Assembly: GCF_037038585.1 (NCBI RefSeq)
Contig: NC_092520.1
Coordinates: forward strand, 62,764,001-62,828,000
Reading direction: 5' to 3'
Origin: Patagioenas fasciata
Taxonomy: Eukaryota > Chordata > Aves > Columbiformes > Columbidae
DNA: 64,000 nt
Each line of letters starts with the position of its first letter. Positions within the stretch are counted from its first letter, which is position 1. A program made the position numbers and the translations under genes. The notes under the pieces are model-generated. The model was not told the DNA's origin and ran no database searches. It was given only the letters and a program-made list of their open reading frames with translations. Positions 1 to 61,427 of this stretch are shown here, in pieces.

Positions 1-3000
1 GAGCAGTACCATGCCTGGCACGTTTCACACAGGGGGATTTGGAACTCTAATAATTGAATCATGCTTTATTTGACTAAACCTTTCAAATTGGTTGCCTTTG
101 CTTAGATCTCCTCAATGACCTTTGCAAAAGAGAGAATGTTCTTAGGTCATTTGCTAATGAAAAAGGGACATACTTGTTCAACATAAAGAAAACAGAGTAA
201 AAGCTGACAAGTCTGAGTTAATGAAGGTTAACAAAGTTAATTCAGTTAACAGGCCAAGGTGCTAACTGCCTGAAGAATTACACAAACATTGTCATGATAT
301 TAAGTACTTCCCCAGCTCTGACTCTAGCCTCATGCTTAACTGGTCCCAGCAGGACCAATTCTCTTGTCTATGTTGCAAATAATATTAAATAACCTCTATT
401 CTTCAACAAACAAATGATCAGATAAATACCAGGAAAGCATAGGGAAGGGGCATTGGTGTTGCCCAGCTCTCTTCCTCATTTTCCATTCCTCATTTACTTC
501 TTCCTCCACACCGGATAGGAAAATGGGACTGGAAAGTGGAGAGTGGCATTTGGTGTAGGGATTAAGAGATGTAACCATGTTCCGTGGAATGCCACCTTGA
601 ATATTGCAGCTCTGCGTTGCCTCTGCAGAAAGCCAGGCAACCGATTTGACAATTCTGAACACAACCAGCATTTTATAAGAAATTGCAATTAAATATTGTA
701 TGTGTGTTCTGCCTGCGGCCTGCTGCTCACAAAAAGGGTGTAGGTGGGCACTAAAGAGACGGTTTGCATATCTCAGGTGGATGAGTAGCTTTTGGAATTT
801 GCCTTCCTTTGGTTTTCAGGTATTTCAAAAATGAAGTGGCGTTTTCAGTATACTGAATCCATATTTTCCTTTTTTTGTGGAAGAAACATTTGGTTTCAGA
901 ACCTCTCAAATTGAAACTGGAACCAACTCAAATCACTACAACTGAATTTGAATAATTTTTCTGTGTTCTTTGCAGGTGTATGAGATACATTTTTATCCTT
1001 GTTGAAGGTTTCTTTCCAGATCTGGGTTTATGGGAAACAACAAAATAGCTCACTTAATTAATCAGAAAATACTTCTTTTTCCTGATCTTGGAGATCACAC
1101 TGATGAATATTGGTTCATATTTAAATCATTACGCTAGTGATGCAAATCAGCATTTTTCCATTTGTGTCAGGCAACTAAGAAAAGTATGTCTGCTGTGAAT
1201 CTGTTTAAACAAGGATCTGCACCACCATGGGGTAACTTTTAGAGATTCACTGATTTTTAAAAAGCTACTGATGTGGAGAAAGATGCATCTGTAATAGCCC
1301 ACTGTGGCTGGCATACAGAAATGAGCAGCCACTTGTTCAGATATTTATGCTTCCTGCCAACATGAATCATGTTATATTTCATAGGTATTAATGTAACCTT
1401 TGTTACTTCTCAGTTTGTTACCTTGAAAAAGCATTGGCTTCCTAGCACCTAATAATCCACATTAGCAGGCTTAGTTTAGAAGTAGTGGTGCTATATAAAG
1501 TTGGGCTTGATTGTAAGTAGAGGAGGGACTCTCTTTCACACTGACAGCTCCAACACTTATACCCATGGTGTCCTTTGGCAATGCTCCTAAACCATCAGTT
1601 TTGTCAAGTTAGTCATAACAGTATAGCAAAAGATCCATACTCTAAGAGATCCATCTTGGTGGCTTGTCCCAAGGAACTCCATGAAATTCATTCTTCATAC
1701 TGACTCATTCCTAGTTTTCTTCCAAGAAAAAAAGTTGTGTTGAGTTTTGTACTTTGTTTGGCTAGGTCACCTTCTCAGTATGGACTCATTTGATACTAAT
1801 ACAATAAGATTTACAATGTAAAACCTACTCCAACTGTTGTGACAACCACTTTACAGAAAAGCAGTGTGGAAAATCGATTTGTTTTAAAAACTAGGAGTAA
1901 GCTGTTTCAGTCATGGTGTTTGTTTTCAGGTTTGTGGTATCAAGACAACTGTAGCATAGATAAATGTTAATTATAGATAGCATGTTGACAATGAAGTTTT
2001 GAAAGTGTGTCACAAATGGGCTTATCCTTCAATATGAAAATAAAATAAATTTTGTCAAATATCAATGAAACATTTTTCAGTATCTTTACGACTTCCTGAA
2101 TGCCAAAAAATTAGGATACCTTCAGGTTCATTTCTTCAGGTCTTCACACTACCCTCCTTTGCTCCTCCCACTTCAATGGCATTAAATGAAGTTGAAGTAT
2201 TATCCTTCTTGGACAGGGATTACATTGATTTTCTAGCTCTTTCAGGCATGGGTGGGACTGTATTTTATACTAAAACAAGGTGTTAATTTTTTTTATTAGC
2301 TCCTTTGTATAAATACATATTCATTTGTTGATGTGTTCCTGTAATTCTTGCTTTGTGGGATATTGATGCTGTTGCAGACTGGTCTGTGAAAAATCTAATT
2401 GTGTTTTAAGAATACTTTCATTAGAATCAGCTTAATTAGAACATCTTGGTTAATGGTGCTTTGCGCCACTGATGGATATTTCTCCAGAAAAGATTGTGGC
2501 GATTTACTATTAGTGTCATTAGTGCTGTAGAGCCTGCAAAACATATGTGCCTTTGGTGACACTACGTCTGGAACGGCTTTCAAATACTTTGGTTAACAGA
2601 TCTCAGACATACTGTCACAACCCATCACTTAAACCACCATTGTGTCATTTCAAAATGATTTTTTCCCCTGTTGAGCCTTGTGATGTTGGCAGTCAACAGG
2701 GGATTATTTTTAAACAGCATTTGAAGTGGCCTGAAGAGCCGACCCAGCGCTGGAAGGGAGAATACAAGGAAGGCCTACATGCAGCTCTCCAACCTGTGGG
2801 GATACATGCACATCTAATCATTTTCAGGTTCCACTGCTAAATAGAAATATCATCCCCAAAGAGACAGAAATTCTTGCCATTGAATATCATACCCCATTTG
2901 TAAGCAATATGGCCACTAAGCAGATTTCACAGTTGAGCATATTTTACTTGCTTGGAGTGTAATTGGTTATGTTTGTAGGTCAGTGAGAATCACTCTTGAG

Positions 3001-3307
3001 AAACCTTATTCCAAAGGAAACACTTTTTTTCATAGAGGAGCCATGAAAATTCAAGTGGTGAATATTGATTTGAGTGTGAATTTCCATATATTGATTTTGT
3101 CATGCACAATGTGGTCGCTGTTGCTGGAGTTCCTCTGCATGGTGTTTCCGGATGACATTCATCAAGGAGTCTGGCGTACTAGAATTGAAACAGATTCTGT
3201 GTTTATTTTCCCTTGAAGAGACTGACTCCCTTGCAGCAGTGATAACTAATCGAGCTTCATGCATCGCAACTGTTTATAAATAAATGCTTTTTTATTATTT
3301 TTATCAG
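1..3307 (+). other. COL4A2: COL4A2 upstream intron (3' part)
   Basis: This AT-rich sequence precedes the first visible exon and ends in the acceptor TTATCAG at 3301-3307. I find no Gly-X-Y exon, no CR1 copy and no credible ORF in it; open frames stay below about 100 codons. It is inferred to be the intron after the exon encoding the N-terminal cysteine-rich segment. Confidence 0.8.
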
Positions 3308-52258
<48,951 letters not shown>

Positions 52259-52337
52259 AAGTCTGTTCACAGTATAAGGAACCTGCTTATCGTGTGGGTC
52301 TTATACAGTGGAACCTTCCACGATGGTTAGACATTTG

Positions 52338-52343
52338 AATAAA
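52338..52343 (+). promoter_or_regulatory. COL4A2: Proximal poly(A) signal candidate
   Basis: A canonical AATAAA 80 nt downstream of the stop codon, followed by T-rich sequence (52348-52370). Its use would give a very short 3' UTR. Confidence 0.5.
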
Positions 52344-52349
52344 TCACTT

Positions 52350-52356
52350 TGGTGCT
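52350..52356 (+). promoter_or_regulatory. COL4A2: miR-29 seed-match site (TGGTGCT)
   Basis: TGGTGCT pairs with nucleotides 2-8 of the miR-29 family (AGCACCA). miR-29 is an established repressor of collagen mRNAs including COL4A1 and COL4A2. I see only one 7-mer site in this UTR. Its function in this species is inferred. Confidence 0.55.
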
Positions 52357-53658
52357 TTTTTAACTTATTACCTCAAAAGCTGAATGGAAAGTTAATTTTT
52401 AAAAAATGTCTGTAAAAGCAAATGAAGTGTAACAGAAATTAAGTCTAACACATGCATCTAATGCTGAGTTCTCCTATTATACAGTATATATACATTTTTT
52501 GCTAGTCTAACGTTTGCCAAATGATACAAGTACTCACAGCTTTGAAACACCAAAAAAACTTCAGTAATAAATGGTTACCTTGGTCAGATATGCACCGCAT
52601 TTACTTTGAGAGAATATATGTATATTTTCTATTTACTGCATTTGTCACAACAGTAAACACTAACAGCTGCAGTTCCATAAGAAAATAACACAGGGTGATC
52701 AAAGTGCCAAACCCTTGCAAAATACTGAAAATATGCTCTGGAGAGTGCTTATGTCCAGCATTGAAACCTAACTTTGATGTCAGTATTTTATGCTTGAGCA
52801 TTTCAAACACACCCAAAACAATTGTATTTGGTTTTCTGAAGCTTCACCATGCTTTAGCACTTAACCACTAGCAATAACAGAGAAGCTCATAGGCCTCCAA
52901 AAATTGGTGACCGCAAATTGCAACTCTATGTGGATTAGGAAACTAGATGATGAAAATCAGCATGTTATTTTACAACCTTGATGATTTTTTTCTAGACACA
53001 CCCCAGGCCAAAGGATCACTACAGAGGCCTCTTGCTCCACTGCGGCAGGGACGTTAATTTGTGTCCCACTACTCGCACAACAGTGGCACCATGTAGGTTT
53101 TGCACTGCAGCTTTTCCCCTCTGAAACCAAACCACTCACCATGAACGGATTTTAACCATGTGTTGCTGGAGCTGCCATTGCACGTGGGGTAGGTCCTGCA
53201 GGAGAACATGTTGCCTGAAGCCACATGACCTTCATTTACAGAACTACCAGACCAGCCAGTTGTCTGTCTGAAGACATGCTGTCCTGGTCGCTGGAGATGT
53301 GTGGCAGTGGGATGACCACCAGCCATCCTTGCAAAAGCAAAGGGCGAGGAAGCAAGGCATTTATCTGGCACCATCTTTTCCCATAGGGAACCAGGTTATC
53401 ACATACCAGGCTTGATAAATGGCCAGGAAGGCTCACTCTTACCTTCTCTCAAAGGAAGCAATAAAGCCCCAAGTTGTCTGTCATGACTGCAAGAGAGGGG
53501 GAACAAATGACCAGCTGCAAATTTCCTGTTTGCATAGGCCGATTACATACCTGAATGCTTAAAACTGAAATTAAAGCTGATTTTTCAACAGTTCACCTCA
53601 CTCCTGCTTCAGGTGCTTCTTGGCTTTTGTAATTACATTCCATCCTCACTGTATCATA

Positions 53659-53664
53659 AATAAA
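53659..53664 (+). terminator. COL4A2: Distal poly(A) signal candidate
   Basis: AATAAA followed by CCTG and a T tract at 53671-53678, a plausible cleavage context for the long COL4A2 mRNA. Confidence 0.55.
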
Positions 53665-54121
53665 ACCTGTTTTTTTTCTACACCTCTATTTGTTGATGAT
53701 TTCCATTGTGTAAACTGTGTTCTTCTCTACAATGCATATGGACTGCTCTGTTGAATTACTTTGTTTGCATCCAAGGAATTAGAAAAGCACTACCAGAAAG
53801 CTCCTTCCACTGAAATTCAAACCCTTCAACCAGGAATACAGTTTATTTCATGGCACTTAAAAAGATCCAAGAAGAAGCTGTGTTTCTGAAACTGCTTGCT
53901 TAAGCTGAACTACTGAAATAGTATTTCATCTGGTTTTAGGAAAAACAAGCCATTAAATTGCAATGTTGAAGATTAAAGCAATATATTATTCATGTTCTAC
54001 AATGATGTTCATTAAACCAACATTAACCAAAATTAACAAGTGTTACCTTAGCAAAAAATATAAATTAAAGTTCTTAGCTAGCACACTGTCTAACCTATAT
54101 TAGTTGTACATCTAATGAGAT

Positions 54122-54530
54122 ATATCACAGTATCACAGTATCACAGTATGTTTGGGATTGGAAGGGACCTCAAAAGATCATCTGGTCCAATCCCCCTGCT
54201 GGAGCAGGAACGCCTAGGTGAGGTCACACAGGAACATGCCCAGGCGGGCTTTGAATGTCTCCAGGGAAGGAGACTCCACAACCTCCCTGGGCAGCCTGTT
54301 CCAGTGCTCTGTCACCCTCACTGAGAAGAAGTTCTTTCTCAAATTTAAGTGGAACCTCTTGTGTTCCAGCTTGATCCCATTACCCCTTGTCCTATCATTG
54401 TTTGCCACTGAGAAGAGCCTGGCTCCATCCTCGTGGCACTCACCCTTTATATATTTATAAACATTAATAAGGTCACCCCTCAGTCTCCTCTTCTCCAAAC
54501 TAAAGAGACCCAGCTCCCGCTCCATTAATA
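54122..54530 (-). mobile_element. CR1 LINE fragment with (ATACTGTG)n tail
   Basis: Minus-strand CR1 whose plus-strand start is three copies of TATCACAG, followed by ATTGGAAGGGACC. On its own sense strand (54214-54525) it keeps the ORF2 tail [20 protein letters not shown] almost intact, so it is a younger copy. Same subfamily as 59560. Confidence 0.93.
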
Positions 54531-55394
54531 GAGAAATTAAGTGAGCTTGAAATGAGCTCTCTGGCCATGCTGTAGCTCTGAAAGGCAGAGTCCAAACAAA
54601 CTAATCACACTAGTATTTGTTTCAGTTCAGTAAAATACTTAGAACTGAAAACACTGCAGTCAACATGAGCCAAATCTATTCCACATTTTCCAATTATTTT
54701 AAATAGCACATGGCAGTAACACCCAAGAATCAGTAATTTACCTCTTCCAGGTGTTGCATGAGATCAGTGACCATGGGATGATCACACAGTTACCACATGT
54801 CATTGTTACAGCATGCAACTCCAGCAATGTTCTCATTGTTTTTCAGTGTTTTAAGAGAATTCAAGTGGAGGATATACAAATCTGTAAAAAATGGTTATGT
54901 AAACAACAACAGAAAACTATATGTATTTTCATGGCTAATACATTTCCTAATCTTCCTATGCAGCAATTTTTTCTTTGCATGTAAAACTTTAACAGGTAGG
55001 TCTTCCCCTGACAGTTGCTTTGCCTCTTAATTTTCTCCGTCTCACATAAGCCGTCCTTAATGTGTTTGTTCAGCGCGCTATTGGCACAGCATTGAGTTAA
55101 ACACACAGGCATGGCGCAAGCAAAAACAAGCCCCGAAAACCTATGAAGTGCCAAGCAGACCTGAACGTCTGTGTACTTTCTTTGTGCACATCACGTGCTT
55201 CAGGTCTGTGTACTCATACCCGTGTTTCTCCAAAGCCTGCACAATCACTGTTTGCGAAGGGGAGGGGAGGGAGCTCACGCATGCAAACACAGGTAATACC
55301 TGGAGCAGGCAGAGGATTTCACCTGGTGACATAACCCAGAGCACAAAGTGGAGGGGAACACACTTATTCAAATGGCCTCTTAGCTGCAGGTTTA

Positions 55395-55803
55395 TCTCCT
55401 CTCTTATGAAGAAAGGCTGAGAGAGTTGGGGTTGTTCAGCCTGAGGAAGGCTCTGGGGAGATCTTACTGCAGCCTTTCAATATATAAATGCGGCTTATAA
55501 GCAAGACGGAGAGAGAGACCTTTTACAAAGGCCTGTACTGATAGGACAAGGGGCAGCAGTTTTAAACTGAAAGAGGGTAGGTTTAGATTGGACAGGAGGA
55601 GGACATTTGGTACAATGAGTGTGGTGAGACACTGGAACAGGCTGCCCAGAGAAGCTGTGGATGTCCTGAAGTGTTCAATGTCAGGCTGGATGGGACTTCG
55701 AGGAGTCCAATCTAGCGAATTTGTCTCTGCGCAAAGCAGGGGGGTTGGACTAGATGATCTCTAAAGGGCCTTTCCAATCCAAAACCTTTTGTGATTCTGT
55801 GAA
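55395..55803 (+). mobile_element. CR1 LINE fragment, forward
   Basis: A forward CR1 runs from AGAGAGTTGGGGTTGTTCAG through GACACTGGAACAGGCTGCCC to the end GGTTGGACTAGATGATCTCT and GTGATTCTGTG. Orientation is opposite to its neighbour at 54122. Confidence 0.92.
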
Positions 55804-58299
55804 CCCGTTTCCAAGAAGTTGTAACTTTTTATAAGGGGAAAACTCAGCTACAGCAAAACAAAACAATCTTATTACTGAACTACAGTGTTCCATCCTAAGA
55901 TATAAAAACCACAAGTGTTTTTTCTGGGTTGGATCAAGTCAAATCCTCTGCTTCAAAGTGTGTTGTTTGCTTCATATACATTCCTGTTTGAAAACACACT
56001 GAATCATAACGGCTCTGAGTCCTGAGAAGGTAAACGAGATCATAATTCCCTTCTGTAGGTAATACTGCATCAGTATATCAGCACAGATGTATTTAAGTCA
56101 ACATAGTGACATCAGTTGACACCAATTATCTCCTCAGAGTGTATCAACCAGAGCAGTTATTTCACACCGGACATGACTGGGCTTGTCCACAGCTGCCAGA
56201 AATAGAAAATCAACAAACAGCAAGCGGTGAACATGACCCTGCAACAGAAGGTATCAGACTGCTGCCAGAAGAGAGGCTGGGGGGTCACTGCTGATGTGCT
56301 GATGGCTCCCCAGTGCCATCAGCAGCAGCCCCAGAGCAGCACAGGGGCCAGTGGCATTCCCAGAGGCCTGGCCCTGCAGCCATCAGGGACTGGGCACATG
56401 TCATGCATGACATACTGGACGAGGGGAACAGGTAACACCCCTGCCTCCCATGATCCATGAGAACTAAAACCAGGCAGTGGCACTTCCAGCCGTGACATGG
56501 GCAAGGACGTAACTAAGACAAAGCAAGTGGCTCAGCAGCTCTGCCTGCCCCATGGGCAACTGGAGGGTTCAGGCTCCTTTTGTGGTCCTCATGAGACTCA
56601 CAGCCTTGCTGGGGTTGACAGTGGGCAATGGAAACCTTGGTCTTGTACCATCAGCATCTGCAAGGGGCAGGAAGCAGCTGGGGCCTTCCCAACCAGCCCA
56701 GCACAGACCCTCCCCATCCATCCATCCCCCTTGGGTCACAGCCTGGCCCAGCCACCAGCTCAGGCAGCTCACATTCACCCAACGTGGCCAAAAATAACAT
56801 CTTTTATTTCACTGTGCAAACACGTCACACAATCTGTACAAATGTAACAGGGAGGGGGGAAAATGAACACTTGGACAATGAGACTCCCCTTCTAGGCAGG
56901 GCAGGCAGAAAACCTGGGTCCCCACTTTTCACCCACCATCACTAATCCTGGTGGAAACGGGTTCCACCTTGCTCTAGCAGCACAGCCACAGCCGGCCCAG
57001 CTCCTGGCTGCGCACCAAGGTTATTAATGGGAAAAGAAACCTCGCAGCAATGGAGGAGAACTCTTGTTGCAGCCAGTGGGATGCAGAAGAGCTGGTATGG
57101 AAGAGGTGCGTGGTCCAGCCACTGTTAATCCAGGTCTTAACCACAGCACGACTAATGGCCCAGCATACAGCTGCTGTGCGAAAAGTGCATCATTTGCTAG
57201 GTTGTGAGGCTATTGAGACAACAAGAGTGGGAACAAGTGCACATCAGCGCAGCTGCTGTGTGGTCAGTCGCTACCCTGCAGCTTTCAGTGCTCCTCCCCA
57301 TCAATAAGCCAAGCTGAATTGTTCCAGTAAAATTGGGGATGAGGCAAAAAAAAATGCCTTCAGCAGTGCTAGCATATCAGTTTTAAATATACTTAGTAAC
57401 AATTGAATTCATTACTCATTTAGGAACTGTCTTACTATGTACTGAACAACGCTGATTTGGGTGGGACAGAGAAAGGCAATGACACAGCGTAAGAAAAAAC
57501 AATCCTTTTGTTTTAGAAAATTATTCAACAAGTATCCATAGGAAGATGAAGGAGTCCCCACACAACAACTTGCAGAACTGGAAATATGAAAGCTGCATCT
57601 TTGGCTGGTTTTTTTTTTTTTTTGCTTGGTTTCAGGAGTTTTTAGGGGGTGGTATAGGGGGTGTGTTTTGGTTTGGGTTTCTGTTGTTGTGGTTTGATTT
57701 TGCTTTAAACTAGCAGTCACTGCCTGTGTTCTTTGTAGCCGGGATGGATGGAAAACTCTCAGAGCAACACTGGATATTAGCCCCTCATTTTTACTGCAGG
57801 CAAGAGAGAAAGCATGTACCTCATCAGTGCTCCTTCATGTGCTTTTCTACTCCACAAAATGCAGTTTCTCTTCCCCTCCTCCTGCATTAGGCAGTTTCAC
57901 ATCAGAAAATGCCAGTCCTCACTTCCCTCCAGGTAGATGGTCATGTCATGCACAGCTGATAAAAGCTGCAGCTTTGCCTGGGCACAACTAAGAAGCAGCT
58001 GGGAGACACAACACAGGTACCCAGCACTGTGGTATCCTACAAGCACCATAAAGAGGTCTCAACAAAATGCAGACAAAATAGAAAAGTGCTTCCTTCCCCT
58101 CAGAAAAACCCCTTTGCTATGCGCAATTAAAAGAGTTACAAGAGAGAAACGAAAGAAAAAACTTCCTCCTGCAACTTGCAATTAGAGCTGCAAGAGCTGT
58201 GATGCTGCCTGTTAATACATGAAAGCCCGCTATGGAAAAAGAATTCACATTAATAAAGTCTCCAAATTAATTGTACATACCCACAGCGATTTTAATAGT

Positions 58300-58793
58300 A
58301 CAGCTTCTGAATCTTACACTGTCTTATCTAACATAAAAAGATTACAATTGATTTATTAGTTACAAATATAAATTATACCTGATTTTTTTTAATAATAAAA
58401 AAGTACCATGTGTTGTCTTCCGAAGTTAGAATCACAAGGGAAAAGATGATAATTTGAAAGCTGTCGAGAGTACACAAATAGGTCATTTACATGCAACATG
58501 AAATAGCGAGTCATTAAAAAAAATCAGACTCCTTCAAAACCATCCAAATGATTGTCAGTACCAATTGTACTAACACACCATTTGTCTTCAGAGCCCTCAG
58601 AAACTGGCAAGTCTAACTCCATAATTTCGCTCACATTCCCATTTTCATACACAGTCTTCCAGAAACCTTTAACATTCAGAAGATTTGTTTTTTTCCCCGC
58701 ATACACCATTTAATCTATTTATTCTTTGATTTTTCCTTTTTCATTAACTGCGAGCACTTCTTATTCCTCAGTTTTTTATGTTATGTAAATGAT
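58300..58793 (-). other. RAB20: RAB20 3' UTR (end inferred)
   Basis: Minus-strand sequence after the RAB20 stop. TTTATT (AATAAA on the minus strand) occurs at 58718-58723 and 58352-58357, and TTTAAT variants lie nearby. The second is my preferred site, giving a UTR near 470 nt. A 61-codon frame (58524-58709) lies within it but is separated from RAB20 by several stops. Confidence 0.5.
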
Positions 58794-59314
58794 TCAGGCA
58801 CAACAACCAGATTTTGTCCTTTTTGCTGGCTTGTAGTCAGTAATGTCCACAGTTTGCGGCGGCCCCTCAGCTTTCTGCCGTATGATTATTGGCACTACCA
58901 TGTCAAACACTGTTTCAAAGAGGTAGTCCACCTTGTATCCCGTTTTTGCACTGGTCTCAAAGCACATTTTCTCAGCTGCCGGAACATCCTTCTCATCTAG
59001 CATTTTGTATTTCAGGATCTTTTTATAGAGCGCGATCGCATCCTCTGCACGGACTTGTTTTCGCACCTTCGAGCCACAGCTGGCAACAGGCTTCTCGGGT
59101 CTATTTTCATCCGGTGGCAAAGCACAGTCATCACTGAGGTCAACTTTATTTCCAACAATAGCAAAAATGCAGTCGGCACTCGCACTGTCCGTCAGCGCCA
59201 AGAATCTTTCTTCCAGCTCCGTCAGGCTTTGGAGGCTGTTCACGTCATACGTGAGGATCACAGCCGCTGCTCCTCTGCAGTACATCGACCCCAGGCCATG
59301 AAACTGCTCCCGTC
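58794..59314 (-). CDS. RAB20: RAB20 terminal coding exon (partial gene)
   Basis: RAB20 is a Rab-family small GTPase of endosomes and phagosomes, linked to phagosome maturation in macrophages. The exon starts after CCAG at 59315-59318 inside the Gly codon of the DTAG box, so exon 1 (P-loop, switch I) is absent; I searched the rest of the window and it is not there. The 172 visible residues run from REQFHGLGSMYCRG through LTYDV, the guanine-specificity box GNKVDL, a variable acidic insert (DDCALPPDENRPEK), KKILKYKMLDEKDVPAAE and ETSAKTG, to the prenylation end SGCCA and TGA. The position of the catalytic glutamine (DTAGQ in most Rabs) is arginine. The human protein, from memory 234 residues, has the same motifs and the same C-terminal GCCA. 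Gene order beside COL4A2 supports the name. Confidence 0.96.
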
Positions 59315-59559
59315 CTGGCAAAGGTTTAAACACAACAAAAAGTTAGCGTGCTGCTGGAAGCTATATTATTCACTGACTAAAAGAGTGTAAGGAATTTTAA
59401 ACCAATTTCACAAGTTTGCGTGGAGCAATGAAGGTAAAAATGTGTTATTTGTAGCATTTTCGGGGTTTTTTTCCTCCTTCTTTTCCTTAAGAGTGTAACG
59501 GTGCCACAGACCAGCTCAGCTCACTGCTTGCTCAGTGTCAGAGCAGAGAATCTGTACAG

Positions 59560-60128
59560 ACAGAATCACACAGAATCACAGAGTGTTAGGGATTGGAAGG
59601 GACCTTGAAAGATCATCCAGTCCAATCCCCCTGGTGGAACAGGAACACCCAGATGAGGTTACTCAGGAATGTTCCAGGCAGGTTTTGAATGTCTCCAGAG
59701 AAGGAGACTCCACAACCCCCCTGGGCAGCCTGTTCCAGTGCTCTGGCACCCTCACTGAGAAGAAGTTTCTTGTCATATTTAAGTGGAACCTCCTGTGTTC
59801 CAGTTTGTATCGATTACCCCTTGTCCTATCATGGGTTGTCACTGAGAACAGCCTGGCTCCATTCTCATGACACTCACCCTTTACATATTTATAAACATTC
59901 ACGAGGTCACCCCTCAGTCTCCTCCAAGCTACAGAGACCCAGCTCCCTCAGCCTTTCCTCATAAGGGAGATGCTCCACTCCCTTAATCATCTTCATTGCC
60001 CTGCCCTGCAACTGCCCTCCAGCAGTTCCCTGTCCTTCTTGAACTGAGGGGCCCAGAACTGGACACAATATTCCATATTCCAGGTGTGGTCTCACCAGGG
60101 CAGAGTAGAGGGGAAGGAAGAACCTCTC
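59560..60128 (-). mobile_element. CR1 LINE fragment, longest copy
   Basis: Minus-strand CR1: on the plus strand it starts with CAGAATCACACAGAATCACA and ATTGGAAGGGACC, and continues past the usual truncation point to GCAACTGCCCTCCAGCAGTT and ACTGGACACAATATTCCATA. On its sense strand it keeps [20 protein letters not shown]. Same subfamily and orientation as 54122. Confidence 0.94.
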
Positions 60129-61030
60129 TTGACCTAAGTAAGATGAGTAAGTGACACAGAATTCAGTTGCAGAAACAAAAAAAAAAAAAGAAAAAAAGTG
60201 TGTGTTTTTTTTTTAAATTAAATTGCATACTAGTTTATTTATGCCACATGAACAGCTACCCTGCTTGCATCCACAGATGGCCCATTCCATCTATTTACCC
60301 ATTCATAAACAAAAAATAATTTCAAATTCCACTAGAACTTACTACTCCTACAAATTCAGTACACACTTTCAAGTATGTCCAGTTCAGAAATCCAGATCCA
60401 AGTCAGTAATCCACTTCTTCCTGGGTTTTGAACGATTTTGTAAGCAATTTAGTCCTATGTTACATGCCCACAGTTCCCAGGTACATTTGCTCTACAGGAA
60501 GAGACTTCTTGTCTTTAATGCTGCTGTATATAAGCCTGCATTGATGTGCATCTGTCCCACCACAAGGACTCACACTTCTTTCAGAGTGTTAAACACAGAA
60601 TCTAGAGAACCTGAACGACATTTTAACAGTAATGTATCTTTTAAGATGCCCTGACCAGCACTCAAAAACCAACAGTTATTAACAGACCATTTCTTCCTCC
60701 TCATGATTCAGCGAGGATCTCCCAGCACTTCCAGCTAAGCCTTGGCAGTCTCCTTCAAATCCGTCTCTTGGGAGACAAAACTGACTCTACTTTAAGTTTT
60801 GTGACGCAAAAGTTGCAAAGGGACTAAATGAAAATAGGGAGAAAACAGACGGTGTTTTCCCTTCCTACCAAGAACTGCAACTTTCCTCAAATATCAGATA
60901 TGCGTAAAATCTTCTGGAGCACGTTCACTTTTTCTTGATCGAGTTTTGAGGAATAAAGATAAAACACAGCAGATTTCAACGAGCCAGAGTCAGGCTTAGG
61001 TCACTACAGAAGTGTGAATGAACAAGATTT

Positions 61031-61064
<34 letters not shown>
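61031..61064. repeat. A-run followed by TA microsatellite
   Basis: Sixteen A are followed by alternating TA for about 16 nt, then TAAAA. It is likely length-polymorphic. Confidence 0.85.
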
Positions 61065-61065
<1 letters not shown>

Positions 61066-61427
61066 GCCATCTATGCTCTTCTGAACATTTAAGAATCATC
61101 ATCATTTATCAACCCTGTTCATACACAGAGCCTCCATTTACAGAAAATCTGGAAGTGATCTGGTTACATTAATTTTCTGCACAAAGCTACTGGTCACCAT
61201 GAGTTACAGCATTGTGAAATCCTTGTAAATGACTATGGAATAGGAAAAACAGCAGAAATTCATGCTGAAAAATACATATCAGTGTATACTGGGAGAAGAC
61301 ACCTGCACACGAACATGCACACTGTGCAAGTAACTTAGAGTCTGTCTCCAGCCGGGAAAAGAACTTAAAATAGATCTTTGAGTCACTGTAGTATGTCTTT
61401 TGACAAACTTCAGGACACTACCCCACG

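Larger units (their letters stand above)
52259..53690 (+). other. COL4A2: COL4A2 3' UTR (end inferred)
   Basis: AATAAA hexamers occur at 52338, 52566, 53460 and 53659. The last, followed by a T-rich stretch, is my choice for the distal end, giving a UTR of about 1.4 kb. The first lies only 80 nt after the stop. No protein-like frame is convincing here. RNA evidence would be needed to fix the end. Confidence 0.6.
53691..58300. other. COL4A2-RAB20 tail-to-tail intergenic interval
   Basis: About 4.6 kb between the two 3' ends. It holds CR1 copies at 54122 and 55395 and a GC-richer stretch at about 56170-57310 with no convincing frame. A TTTATT at 56803-56808 could serve as a distal RAB20 poly(A) signal. 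I see no third gene. Confidence 0.6.

Noticed and set aside
52689..52706. CACAGGGTGATCAAAG as a second copy of the 29088 palindromic element
   Set aside because: The match is only to the terminal few bases; no inverted partner is found nearby.
58889..59390. Plus-strand frames of 82 and 111 codons opposite RAB20
   Set aside because: They are antisense shadows of the RAB20 exon.
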